The notes beneath the pieces were generated by a model that had not been told where the DNA came from, made no database searches, and saw only the letters and a program-made list of their open reading frames with translations. DNA of 64,000 bases, taken from the NCBI RefSeq assembly GCF_030272615.1, contig NC_081408.1, positions 308,584,450-308,648,449 of the forward strand, in the 5' to 3' direction. Positions 12,122 through 23,194 of this stretch are shown one piece after another. This DNA comes from Cryptomeria japonica (taxonomy: Eukaryota; Streptophyta; Pinopsida; Cupressales; Cupressaceae). Position 1 is the first letter of the stretch; the number at the start of each line of letters is the position of its first letter. The translations under genes and the position numbers were made by a program.

Positions 12122-15100
12122 AAGATACAGACTACTTCTAAGAATACCTAGTACATATCCAAACTCCTACACCATGTAAAGAGGATACTCTAAAGCATAA
12201 AGAAACAAGTCCTGAAATAGATTAAAGATCAATATCCCAAAAATCTTCAATCCTTTCCAACATTTGACCAAGACCTCATTTATTTTAATGATCCTACCAT
12301 CCCTTGTCATTCTATCCAAGATGATTCCCTTCCATATCAAGAGAAAAGTGTTCCTCCAAATCCCATTTATAATACCCTTCATAAGCAATATCATGATATC
12401 CCTTTTATCCCATCTAATGTTCCCATTCAAAATCAAGAGCAAAGATCCCTTAAAATGGAACCCAATGATCCTCGTCCTTGTCAAGATCAAAGTATCCCTT
12501 CACCTCCATGTACACCTCAATATCTCATCTCCCTACATGATCTTATTGTTCCTCCTGATCCCCGTCATGATCCTAATCCTCCTCAACATCTCATTTCCCC
12601 TATCTAAGTTATTCATGAACCCCTTACATCTCAAATAGGTTCCTCCACTTTCATCTAATTTGGTTTACTTCATGAGCCTATCATTTCTTCCATACAATAT
12701 ACAATTCAAAATGAACTTGTGTCTTGTTTTAAAAGCAACAAGTATCCCATTAGTAAAAATATTTGTCAAAGCAAGCATTATCATGGAAAAGGGATAGGCC
12801 TTCATGATTAAGGTATATTATAACCCCTTCATTTTAAATTAAATCTTAATTAGCATCTCCTCGGCTACATATCTCACATTGAAGATGTTGGTACCCCTTC
12901 TAAGTCTCATATTCCTCCATCTAAATTCAAACATGTACATCCCTCGTCATCTCTTTCATCCATATTAGGTCATTATATCCCCCCATCCACAATCTATATT
13001 GCCCCTAGCTCAGAATCCACGTATCCTACAATAAATCAAGATTAGCAAAGGCATCTTTGAGAGCCTTCCAACCATATACCTCCATCAACTCATCTGGAAG
13101 ACCTCCACACCATTCATATCCATCCTTGAATTCCATTCCCCTTGGAAGTAATTTGGATGCCAAGCATAAAATCCATAATTCTAAAATCCACATACATTCA
13201 AGGATCAACATGTCTTATCTAAAAGACATGTAAAAAGAAAACAAAACTTGATCCAAAAACACAAAGAAGTATTAAAAATGCCATAAAATTCCCATTAAGA
13301 AAGAAGAAAAATAAAAGACCATGTGGATTCCTAATTTTCTCATAGAAGTGAGGCATTCCAAAGATTTGTAAGGAAAAATAATGTGGATTCCCAAGTTGCT
13401 TATTGAAGCATTGCATCCCAAAGAAAAATCAAAAGTGGCATCCAAAATTGTTATTCCTCCATCCAAACATCTCCTACCTTTCAAACATATTCCTCCATCA
13501 TCCTCTTCATCCATTTTGTGTCCTTATGTCCCAAAATCCACAACCACTCCATCAAAATCTCAAAGTCCAAAACCTTTTTTTCCTCCATCATTCCACCACC
13601 TCTCAAGGTGTGTGCCGAGGTTTATCTTGCCAATATTTTCCGTTCACTCATACACAAGTCTTCCAACACCTCATCTTCTATCCAACACCTTTTTTCCATC
13701 CTATCCAATCATTTACATAAATCCTTACCCTAGTTCCATCTTCACTTCCATCTCATTTCCCCATCCATTATCTTACCAACATCTACGAGCATACCTTCAA
13801 TAGCCATGCTCAATTCTAGTAAATTCTTTCAAGGGTACCATCTAAAGAAGAAGATGCCAAGTCCTTCCTCCAACTCCTATCATGCGTCTATTATCATCCA
13901 AAAATACAAAAAAAAATTGTTGCCTTGATGATAACTTGACAAACTGGCATCCTGTGTGGCATAAAAAAAAAATTTAATAAGAAAAAATGAAAAAAATTTA
14001 AAAAGAAAAGTCCAAGGCGGATCTAGAGGCATTAGTGGAGTACCTATCCGATATGGAAACAACCCTACAATTCTATGGGCCGTATCAGTGGCGGGAGCAC
14101 GGGCAAAGACGTAGGAAGCTTTCTTAAAAGGGGTGCATCGGAGAGGAGCAGAGAGAGCAACATCTAAGCCCATTCGTTCTCTCAACCCTAGCATCGGTTT
14201 ACCCATAATAATTTGTCCACTTGTGAAAACAACTTCTTGTGGCACATTGGGAAAGTATCATAATGAAAACCTTGCAAACATACGTCATGTGAAATCCACA
14301 ATCTCTTCCCCTCTACACATAGGGGCAAGTTTCATCCATGCAATCCTATTCTCTACATCCTCCATTATCCTTCATCCTCCACTATCCATCACCCTACTTA
14401 CATCCTTATTCCCCTTTCCACCTTTGATCTTGACAAGGTTAGGGATATTTATAATCAGTATGCATCATATATGCATCCCCTTATACACAAACATCTAGTT
14501 CATATCCATTATCTATTTTACATTATCTCCATCCATATTATGTTTTCCATCCCCTGATCTTGGTCAAAACTAAGGACATAAAATGAAAAAACATGTTTTT
14601 AAAAACCTCTTGACATGTTCATTCCTTTGGAAAACATGTCGTCCAATGCACTATGATACCACTTTACATTTCCATATCTAATCTCTTAGCTTGGATAATC
14701 ATTTAATCCCATCATGAGATATTCCTTGGAAACCAAATCAACTCTGATTCCATAATAAGCTATCTCAATCTTCCCCTATACATTTGCATCCCAATAGTTC
14801 CTTTATTCATTTGTAATGTTCTTTGCCTTGCTATAAATTGGGGTAGATAAATACATCTTGCTTAAAAAAATCCAAAACATTTGCAAAAAGTCTTGAAATT
14901 TTTTTTAAAAGTCTTGAAAAAAATTCCTAAAAAAACATAAAATGTCCTAAAAAATCCAAAAATATAAAAAAACTGTAAAAAGAAAAAAAAAATCAAATAA
15001 CCTTGGAAACCCTAAAAATTGAAAAAAAATAGAAAACAACAACATTTATCATTCAACTATCCATAATAAGTTTTCCTTTGCAAGGGCAAACATTTGAGTA

Positions 15101-15689
15101 AATGCAAACACGATAATGCACAAAACGCTAAGCTTAACAAATCATGAAACAACAAACAAACTATCCAAACTAGTTCACAATCAAATCGATCAAATTATTA
15201 AATCAAATATCATCAATTCCTATCAATTATCATCTATCTTACATAGGTTGTAGTATGCTTGAAACCAAATGGATCAGTCTGTTATGGGGTACTTCGTTTA
15301 TGGAACCAAACATCATGATTATCAAACAAACAATCAACATTGACAAAAAGATCTGTATGGTTGTTGACTCATTTGATCAAGTGAGTGATGTATTTCTTTG
15401 ATTTATCTTTGATCATGTTCCTGTGCTACTCAAGGATATCCAAAAGTAATTAGAGAAGCAATGATGGTCTATGGTCTTCTTTTCATTTTTTGTTTGTGGA
15501 ATGTTTTTAGGAAGTTCTAGGGAAAATGTGTTTTAGGTGTTTGTGTTGGCATATTGATTTGGAAAAGATCCTATGAAAATATAAGATCAGGGATTGTTAT
15601 AATGCTTGTGATTGTTGCACATACCTCGACCCTAAACATACAAGTTTTAGGATGGATGACAGCATTCCTTGTATGTAATGTGTTTATTA

Positions 15690-16440
15690 ACCCAAAGGGA
15701 TAATACTACCACCTTGGGTTTTTGTTCCTTGGTGCAAAGATATCCATCTGTCACATAATATAAGGGGTCTGCACTTGTAGGAAGGCTTACATCCTAGAGC
15801 ACACTTCTCAATCAAAAAAGGAGCCTCGCTGACTACATATAAATCCAGACTACAATCCGGAGAAAAGAGTGAACTACTAAGATAGCATTTTTTATGCCAA
15901 AATACAGTTCCGGTTAAGCTCTGTCTATTCCGGTCTGAAACGCTAAACCCTTTTACCAAAATATCCCTTACATAAATATCCTCACACACATGATCTCTCT
16001 GATATATTTCGCATCTCCTTCATTATTTCCTTCTTAATACATATTCGCATCATATCACATCCACATATTCCATATCAAAATGATCTAATCCAACTGACCT
16101 ATATACCCTATACAATTTATCATGCCTTATGTCGGCTTACAAAGATAATTACAATATCAATATACATATCGGCTAGATAACATAAATACATGAATATCAA
16201 AAATAATTACCAATGTCGGATCCAAGAGATTTCGGCCTCCAATACCTAAATCATGTCGGCCTACATAGTTGGTAACAAAAGAAATCCTTCCATCCTGTCG
16301 GTGTCAGTGCCAGTGTAGTGCCTGTCAATGAAGTGCCTACCAGTACACAACTGACCCAAAATATGAAGCCAGAATAAGTTGTCATGTTGCCATCAATGAA
16401 AACATAGTGAAACCAACCAATTGAGTAACAATTGCCAACA
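15690..16440 (-). repeat. 3' LTR of element C (left end eroded)
   Basis: The segment ends in TTGCCAACA at 16440, directly next to a C-rich block that is the polypurine tract on the minus strand. From about 15745 it matches the right LTR (from about 21670 to 22346) base by base with scattered differences, and weaker similarity continues left to about 15690 (AACCCAAAGGG... against AACCTCAAAGAGG...). The first 250-300 bp of the LTR are not recognisable, so the left edge and its target duplication are lost. Confidence 0.75.
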
Positions 16441-16620
16441 ATCTCCCCCTTTGGCACTGATGGCAACACTCATGTGAAAAATGATCATGGTTTCATCTGC
16501 CAGTTTCATTCTGCCTGCTCCCCCTGAGCTGGATATCTATCAATACAAAATACTTCATCCTCCCCCTAATGTATACAACTCCCTCTTTTCTTTTTTACAT
16601 CTATATCACTCCCCCTTTGA
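16441..16620 (-). promoter_or_regulatory. Multiple polypurine tracts of element C
   Basis: On the minus strand the motif AGGGGGAG occurs at about 16620-16608, 16569-16558, 16527-16517 and 16452-16443, two of them inside the phrase TGCCAAAGGGGGAG or GTCAAAGGGGGAG. The last one touches the LTR and should prime plus-strand DNA. Repeated tracts ahead of the 3' LTR are a described trait of Sirevirus-type copia elements, and copia A and B here have them too. Confidence 0.65.
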
Positions 16621-16725
16621 CATCAGTGCCATCAAAATTTCCAAAAAGAATGCCAAAGATCCAAAAATGGGACAAAGAATGAAAGATACTATGCAATGAA
16701 TATCCCAAAAATATCTTACTGAAGC

Positions 16726-19700
16726 TTAATAAATTTTGAAAATATATGTGTATGTCTTCTCCAAAAGCTCAAGATAAGTATCCCAACCAAATTTTAAATT
16801 GTCAGAAATAGATACAAGTCCATTTAGCATATGGGCAAAGGACTCTTTCTCACTTAACTTTTTCGGTGTGGGCTTACCAACCATATCCATACACTCCTTC
16901 TTATGTACACTGAGTGATTCCAATCGGGGAATCACCAAACCTCTCAGACTTATGGCTCTTCTTATGATTTTGTCTTTTTCATTCTCAAGAACAGAAATTT
17001 GGGCTTCCAAAACCAAAATTTGACCATCAATGGATGTAGTCAATGAATTCAATCCATCAAAAGAATTAGCTATACTTGGAATTTTCTCCTAGAAGTCCTT
17101 AATCTTCTTATCCAAATGAAATGTAAGAGCATCTATGTTACAACATACTATGTATATATTTGCACACTGCTTCAAAGAATTATCTATCAATTTCAATTTC
17201 TCATCAATTTCCTTTCTCTCATACTCAATCATCTGATCAAATGTAGCTCTTTTTGTCTGTGTGAACCTTTCCAGTGCTTGTTGGTTTGAAATCTACTACA
17301 AGGGTTGAAAATCCTTTGAAATGTGCTATGTAATTATCTTAAGCTTGTCAGATGGGCTCGCTTCTCTATCAAACTTTCAATTCGGGACTAGTTTGTGCAA
17401 AACAGTGATAGACCGATCAATAATTCCTTTATCCATAGATCTCTCCTTCATCAATTTCTGTGCAGCCATCATCATGAGTTCAGTAGAACTCATCTCGATT
17501 ATGTTTTTCTTTACAACGTGTGAGGTGTCAATTGACAACAATGATGGACTCACTACCAGTTCCCTATCAGATTCCCCTTTCTTCTCCTTTGATGTTTTAT
17601 CCTTTATAGATTCCTCACTTACATCGATGGCTTCGCCACTTGGTGCAGCCTCAGTAACTATTGGTTCATCCCTAGGAACTATAACCTCATCCTGTACATT
17701 TGTATCTGGAGGACTGTTGTCCTCAACATTAATATCATGTACATTATCAAATTTTACACTCTCTGTATTTGTCGGTATCTCAACATTTGCCTATACATTT
17801 TTATCTACTGGGGGATTAAATTCCACTATCTTAATGTTTTTCAAAATTGAGGATGAGGTACCCATAATACCCTTTCCTTTCCCTTCAACCGGGATGTCTG
17901 CGATGTCTGTATTAGATTTTGGTGAAGTAAAGAAACCTCAGTTCTCTTCAAAGAACTTAACCCATGCCTTATGGGTCTCCTTGATTATCTCATTTACTCT
18001 ACCTAATATAAGACTGGTTATTCCATGTTTGTTGTTAAAGACTTTTCTATCTGCCACCTCAAGTGTCTTATCCATTTCTTCTGGAGTAATAGAAACACAA
18101 ACAGATAACTCTTGTATCTTTATATGCATGTCATCTTGCATTGTTGATAGTCTCCTAGCATCTAACATATTATACAATTCTACCGGTATTTGGTTTCAAT
18201 TTCTATCAAGACTTTCTTATAAATATCCAAATATAACAAAACTGCTTCCTCTATTTCTCTTTGTTCATCATCCTCTAAACTTTCATAATAAAACTGTACA
18301 TTATTTAACATACCATCTTTAGTGATCTCATCAACTAATTTTGCACAAGTTTTTGGTGGAATGATAGTTACATTACCAGATCAATGTCATCCTTCTTCCT
18401 TCTGCCAGTATCAGATGGAGCTAAAGGTGTTACTTTTGGAGCTTGTTTATGTGTTGATAACTTGAATGTAACTTTCCTAACCGGTTTATTTTTTGTCTCT
18501 ACCTTGGTTTCTTATGTTTTCTTCCTTATAACCCTTTTGAAAGCTAGGGGGGTGTCATCCTCAGATGTAGACTCTGTTGCAATAGGCTCAATGAACACTT
18601 CTGGTTCTTTAATCTTCCTACCTTTCTGTGGGACAACATCAATCAATGCTTTAATATCTTGTGAGACCTTCTCAACAAACTTACTTTCCCTTCCTTCCTG
18701 ATTCTCTCTTTTTTTCTGGTTGAACCCTGTTTCAACCTCTTGTGTCTTTTGCTTTGCAATGCCAAAGGTTTCAACAGTTTCATCTACCAGTCCATCAATT
18801 AACATCTTTGCATAGGCATCTAAAATCTGTGCATCAACTTTATAGCTCATTTCCTCAATCCAGATCTTCCGGGGCTTAACCGCTTCCATGAGTATTTCAT
18901 CTTTCTTCACCATGAAGCATATGTCAGTTGAGTATTTCTCAACAATGTGCTTAGGAACCCTTTCTCTAGATTTCATATCCTTCTGGAATGCCTTAAAATA
19001 TCCCCATACTTTGTCATCTCTCTTACTACCTAATGTAGTAATAGACTATTTTAGTTGCCTCCCTACCGGGATATCAAATTCCCATTGCCTCTTCCCAAAA
19101 CTAGAAGTCTCATTCATGAAAAATAGCATTAAACAGACAATTAAGTTTCCATACCGAAAAGTTCCTTTCTTTTCTCCTTTAATCTCCCCTAGGTTTAAGA
19201 ATAATTCATCTAAAATCCAACCACATAGATCCAATTTCTCATTTTCTCTCATCATCATATAAGTTGCGTAAATGCAAGAGCAAGAAATAGAATTCAGTCG
19301 GTTTGATGGAGTTACCTTATAATCGATGACCATGCTACTAAATTTGATGTCTGTGTTGGTAATAGTGTCAATTCTCATGGATCGTTTACCTGATGTTGCA
19401 CCAGTAATCTCGTTGACATAATCATTAGAAACCTTCTTATCTGGAAGTTACCCAGCCTGTGGTAAACCAGTGAGTGCCCTGATGGCCTCCTTTGTGATCT
19501 TGCATGATCTATCCAACTAGATAAACTCCCCATGTACTCTGCTTAAAACATACCCAACTATTTCATCTTTGAATTCCAGAATGTCTGTAAACCCTAAATC
19601 TTCAATGTGTTGGTATTCAGGTTTGATCTTTCCAAAATTTCCCAATAGCTCGCTCATGTACATGCCCTTTATATTAGATGTCCCCAAATCCTCAATGTAT

Positions 19701-19876
19701 GCCCTAACATCTTCGACATACATAACACCTTCCGAAACAAGGGAAAATACTCCAACCGAGTCATCCAGGGTATCCACATGCGGATATCGCTTGAAAGTTG
19801 GTTTGGGACAGTCCTTGACCTCAACTACAATTAGATTTGCAACAAAGATAGGTATAGATGATTATCCCACTTCCAT
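16726..19876 (-). pseudogene. Element C ORF2: large protein of unknown function
   Basis: A broken frame runs from an ATG at 19876 to about 16726, about 1050 codons. The first 450 codons (to about 18510) stay in one frame with only a few stops. The N-terminal part has a V-H-G-E-F-I...I-T-K-E-A-I-R-A-L-T-G-L-P pattern (about 19530-19450), reminiscent of the G-L-P motif of plant transposon-associated and mobile-domain proteins. A region with W-x-F-D-I-P-V-G follows near 19070. The middle and C-terminal parts are rich in Lys, Glu and Ser, with an acidic linker (17860-17580) and a coiled-coil-like end (17250-16750). Two frameshifts lie between 18510 and 18180. There is no enzyme motif. I do not recognise the family with certainty; it occupies the place of pol. 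Confidence 0.55.
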
Positions 19877-20240
19877 GATTAAAGAAAAATACCTATGAAT
19901 CGCTTCCGATGAAAAACCCTAAAGACTTCTTCCATTCACTAGTGAAATCGCTCAAGAAGATATCTAATTGCACTGAATCGCCTTTAATTGCTCTTAATCA
20001 CACTGAATGCAAGGTAATAAAAAATGAAGTGAATTCAACCTTTTATCCTACAAGAAAAATCCTAATCTTTCATTGACATCAATGACTTCCAGTGAAAGAT
20101 ATCGGATCTTTGAACAAACATATCCATGACTGATAAGCATCTCTAGTGTCTGGAACATCTTCCAAAACTTCTTCCTGGGGCATATGCAACATCTTCATGA
20201 ATTATTGCCTACCCCTAAGGCATCTACCTCGGTTACCAGT

Positions 20241-21353
20241 TTAGCTTCCTGTCAGTGCTGGAGCAACCTCATCTGCCAAATAAGTAATCAGTGCATTCCC
20301 ATCTGCAGATTGATCTTCAATCTTCCTAACCCATCTCTGGGTATAATCTTGCCAAATTTCATTAACCTTCTCTTTTCCTTTCTTATTTGATCCTTTATTA
20401 CCAACCGGTGGATTTTTGCTTCTACAAAATTTAGCAATATGTCCAACCTCATTACATGCATAACATGTAACATTGTTCTTTTGAGTTGCTTTGCTAAAAT
20501 CAGTATAATTGTTTGACCTGCACTGATTGGCCATATGTCCAAATTTTCTACATGCATAGAATTTAACATTCATTTTGCAATCTTTTGTCTTATAACCATA
20601 CTTATTACATTTAGAACATTGACCGGGAGCAAAATCAAGGTTCTGATTTGCTCTGTTTCTACATTGCCTAGCCCTGTGACCAAATTTATTACAAACAAAA
20701 CATCGAACATTAAATTTATAAGCATTAAACTACCTTACCGGTGCCTGATGGTTTTGATCTTCATTAGTAGTACTGGAACTCTATCCTTGCTCAAATCCAA
20801 GTCCACTGTAATCTCCATTTTGCCTTTGTCTCTTCAATAACTCATCTAGTTGTGTTGAACTAATCTTTATTTTTTCTTTATACTCACTTGCAATAGTTAG
20901 ATCATCTCTTAGAATTATCATTTGTCTCTCAATCTCTTGTTCATTACTCTGGGATTGTACTAAATCAGTTCTCAACATATCATTCTCATGAACCAACCTA
21001 CCACATTCTTCAAATTTGTTCTTCAAAGATATAGCAATATTTTCTTCCTTTTTCTTCCAATCCTCAATCTCTTTAGACATTCTCATAGTTATAGCTTGCA
21101 TAATTTCATTTTTCATGGCCATGCTCTCCGGACTTAACTTCTGACATTGTTCCTTAAGTGCATCTTTCTCTTCATCATCTTGATTTTGTAAAAGTTCCTT
21201 CCTCCTAGCTTGAACAAATGACATCCGCTCATGTAGGACAAGAATGAATTCCTTAGCAGAATTCAATTCATCTTGTAGCTTTAATTTCTTCATCCTCTCA
21301 ACATCATAATCTTCAAGTGCCATCTCAAGTTTCTTTTCCAAATCCATATCCAT
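20241..21353 (-). pseudogene. Element C ORF1: coiled coil plus four CCHC knuckles
   Basis: The frame opens with ATG at 21353, about 50 bases after the primer-binding site, and runs to the stop before 20241 (about 370 codons) with two in-frame stops between the halves. Residues 1-190 are a charged, heptad-like helix rich in E, K, L and M. Four knuckle units follow: CFVCNKFGHRARQC (20702-20661), CSKCNKYGYKTKDC (20619-20577, His replaced by Tyr), FYACRKFGHMANQC (first Cys replaced by Phe) and CYACNEVGHIAKFC (20465-20424). By position and knuckles it should be the nucleic-acid-binding Gag-like protein, but the usual copia Gag domain seen in element A is absent. The rest is inference. Confidence 0.7.
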
Positions 21354-21400
21354 GGATTTCGGATCCTCCTCAAGCTGTTAAAATTCCTCCGAGGCACAAG

Positions 21401-21412
21401 GCTCTGATACCA
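21401..21412 (-). promoter_or_regulatory. Primer-binding site of element C
   Basis: The minus strand reads TGGTATCAGAGC, complementary to the 3' end of plant initiator Met-tRNA. It starts two bases inside the 5' LTR edge at 21415. It fixes the orientation of the element and the LTR boundary. Confidence 0.9.
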
Positions 21413-21414
21413 AT

Positions 21415-22346
21415 TGTTGGAATCCAGTAACACTGAGAGGGAGGGTGAATCAGTGTTATACCGGAACTATCAATTTTAACCTTACTAAAACATGCATACA
21501 CCAACCAGTATACTGGTACATAAAGAATTGAAAGAAGTAAAGAAACCAATAAGCCAATCACATAAATGAGAACCATAACATACATAATTATATGTGGAAA
21601 ACCTCAAAGAGGAAAAACCACAGTGGGATTTGTGACCCACAATATCAATTCACTGGCCATATAAAGAGATATTACAAATTATAAGGGGCCTACACTTGTA
21701 GGAAGGCTTACAGCCTAGAGCACACTGCTCAATCACTAAAGGAGCCTCACTAACTACATATAAATCCAGACTACAATCCAAAGAAATGAATGAACTGATA
21801 AGATAACATCTTTTATGCCAGAATACAATTCTGGTTAACCTTTGTCTGTTCCGGTTTGAAACCCTAAACCTTTTTACCGGAATATCCCTTACATAAATAT
21901 CCTCACATACATGATTTTTCTGATATATTTTGCATATCATTCATTATTTCCTTCTTAATACATATTTGCATCATATCACATCCATATATTCCATATCAAA
22001 ATTATCTAATCCAACTGACCTATATACCCTATACAATTTATCATGCCTTATGTCGGCTTACAAAGATAATTATAATATCAATATACATGTCGACTAGATA
22101 ACATAAATACATGAATATCAAAAACAATTGTCGATGTCGGATCCAAGAGATGTCAGCCTCCAATACTTAAAACATGTCGACCTGCATTACCAGTAACAAA
22201 ATAAATCCTTCCATCATGTCGATGACGGTGCTGGTGTAGTGCCTGCTGGTACACAACTGACCCAAAATATGAAGCCAAAATAAGTTGCCATGTTGTCATC
22301 AATGACAACATAGTGAAACCAACCAATTGAGTGTCGATTGCCAACA
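21415..22346 (-). repeat. 5' LTR of element C
   Basis: The 932-bp segment has TGTTGG at its left edge and CCAACA at its right edge (TG...CA in either reading). On the minus strand it ends with CTCTCAGTGTTACTGG just before the primer site. Its central block matches the copia A LTR in opposite orientation: the run around 21690-21780 is the complement of about 24020-24110. The flanking base run to the right is the CAAT-type simple repeat of element K. Confidence 0.85.
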
Positions 22347-22440
22347 CTATCAATCTATCAATCAATCAACTTCAATCAATCAATCAACCAATCAACTTCT
22401 GCCAATCAATCAATCTTACTATCAATTAGTCAATCATTCT
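22347..22440 (+). repeat. Degenerate (CAAT)n simple repeat
   Basis: Four-base CAAT/TCAA units with a few substitutions fill this stretch between element C and the polypurine tract of element K. The repeat starts at the C insertion point, so the left part of the array may have been displaced. Confidence 0.7.
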
Positions 22441-22710
22441 CATATTATCTATTCTATTATATCAATCCAGAATTTCTTCATCTAATATTGATCAACCATT
22501 GTCTACAATCAACTAACATTTGTGACTTCCTACTAACCATTCTTCTCTTTCATCCTATTTCATATTTCTAACATTCTTCTTCTTTCAAGAGATCACTTAT
22601 GCCTTTCATACATAAATAATCTCTTGAGGGGGCATCCTACCTCCATCCCAAGGTTCACTGGGGCATGGTTTTTAAATTTTTCTTTGAAACAAAACTCAAA
22701 ATTCCTTTGT

Positions 22711-23054
22711 CTCAAAGAGGGGCAAAATGTAGACACCAAAAACTGTCCAATGCCTATATAAGAATATTTTACTAATTTTCGTCTAAAACTAATCAAATAA
22801 TTTAAATTATTTAATTAGTACTGATATTCTTCTTCTAATTCCCTATAATTAAATAACTCTAAATTATTTAATTATTGTTCTTCTAAACCATTATTAAATT
22901 AATATTTATTGTTATCTCTTTCTAATCAATCTTGATCTTAATCACCCTAAAATTAACTATTCCTCTTATATTAAATAATTATTTAATTATTTAATCCCTT
23001 TCTCATCAATTGTCTTAACAATTTTTTTGCCAATGATTAAATAATTAATTTATG
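22711..23054 (+). repeat. Polypurine tract and start of 3' LTR, element K
   Basis: CTCAAAGAGGGGCAAAA (22711-22727) is a polypurine tract. The LTR then starts TGTAGACACC at 22728 and holds several AT palindromes. It stops at 23054 where element H begins. The same pair occurs on the minus strand at the inner edge of H's 3' LTR (CTCGAGGACGAGAATAA before TGTAGACACC, read leftward from about 33625), so K and H belong to related families in opposite orientations. The rest of this LTR lies at 43231 onward. Confidence 0.65.
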
Positions 23055-23194
23055 TGTTTATGTCAAATTTGAACCTATTTGTAAACCCTAAATATCGAAC
23101 CACTAAACCTAGATCTAAAAACTAATTCAACACAACATCAATAGAGATCTACCATAAATGTAAATAACAATGAAATAATAAAGATTATACCATT

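Larger units (their letters stand above)
8161..15690 (+). mobile_element. Low-complexity plus-strand retroelement body (J/K)
   Basis: This stretch is A/C-rich and T-poor on the plus strand, with poly-A-rich leader-like DNA (8160-9420) and then long proline/serine/histidine-rich, broken frames (9420-10060, 12130-14510) without enzyme motifs. Broken frames rich in H, P, S and K, with phrases of the type P-P-D-P-R-H-D-P, fit the spacer or gag-proximal part of large plant Ty3-gypsy elements. The reading continues across the LINE at 10070-12121, which shows that the LINE inserted into it. I infer that its 3' end is the simple repeat, polypurine tract and LTR at 22347-23054, displaced by element C. 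A TATA-like TATAAATTGGGG occurs near 14832. No pol was found. Confidence 0.4.
15690..22346 (-). mobile_element. Copia-like non-autonomous retrotransposon C
   Basis: The minus-strand order is: 5' LTR (22346 to 21415), Met-tRNA primer site (21412-21401), a coiled-coil plus zinc-knuckle ORF (21353-20241), a second long ORF (19876-16726), four polypurine tracts (16620-16441) and a 3' LTR (16440 to about 15690, left end eroded). No protease, integrase, RT or RNase H is visible in any frame. Its LTRs share the R/U5 block of copia A on the other strand (for example the block at 21690-21780). It therefore looks like a large non-autonomous element mobilised by a copia A-type relative. The insertion point at 22346 lies in the 3' internal part of element J/K. 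Confidence 0.75.

Noticed and set aside
12264-12638. Hydrophobic 124-codon frame as a possible membrane protein
   Set aside because: The hydrophobicity comes from reading T-rich codons in an off-frame of the same low-complexity region; another frame shows the P/H/D-rich pattern of the surroundings.
13381-13803. Proline/serine-rich frame of 140 codons as a possible cell-wall protein gene
   Set aside because: Several overlapping frames in the same C-rich stretch look alike, there is no signal peptide, and the stretch is part of the low-complexity retroelement body.
17321-18322. Long plus-strand open frame of 333 codons
   Set aside because: It is the complement of element C's ORF2, rich in S, F, L and T as expected for the reverse of a K/E-rich frame, and has no motif of its own.
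22347-22440. CRISPR-like short repeats
   Set aside because: CAAT units have no spacers and the genome is a plant's; it is a simple repeat.
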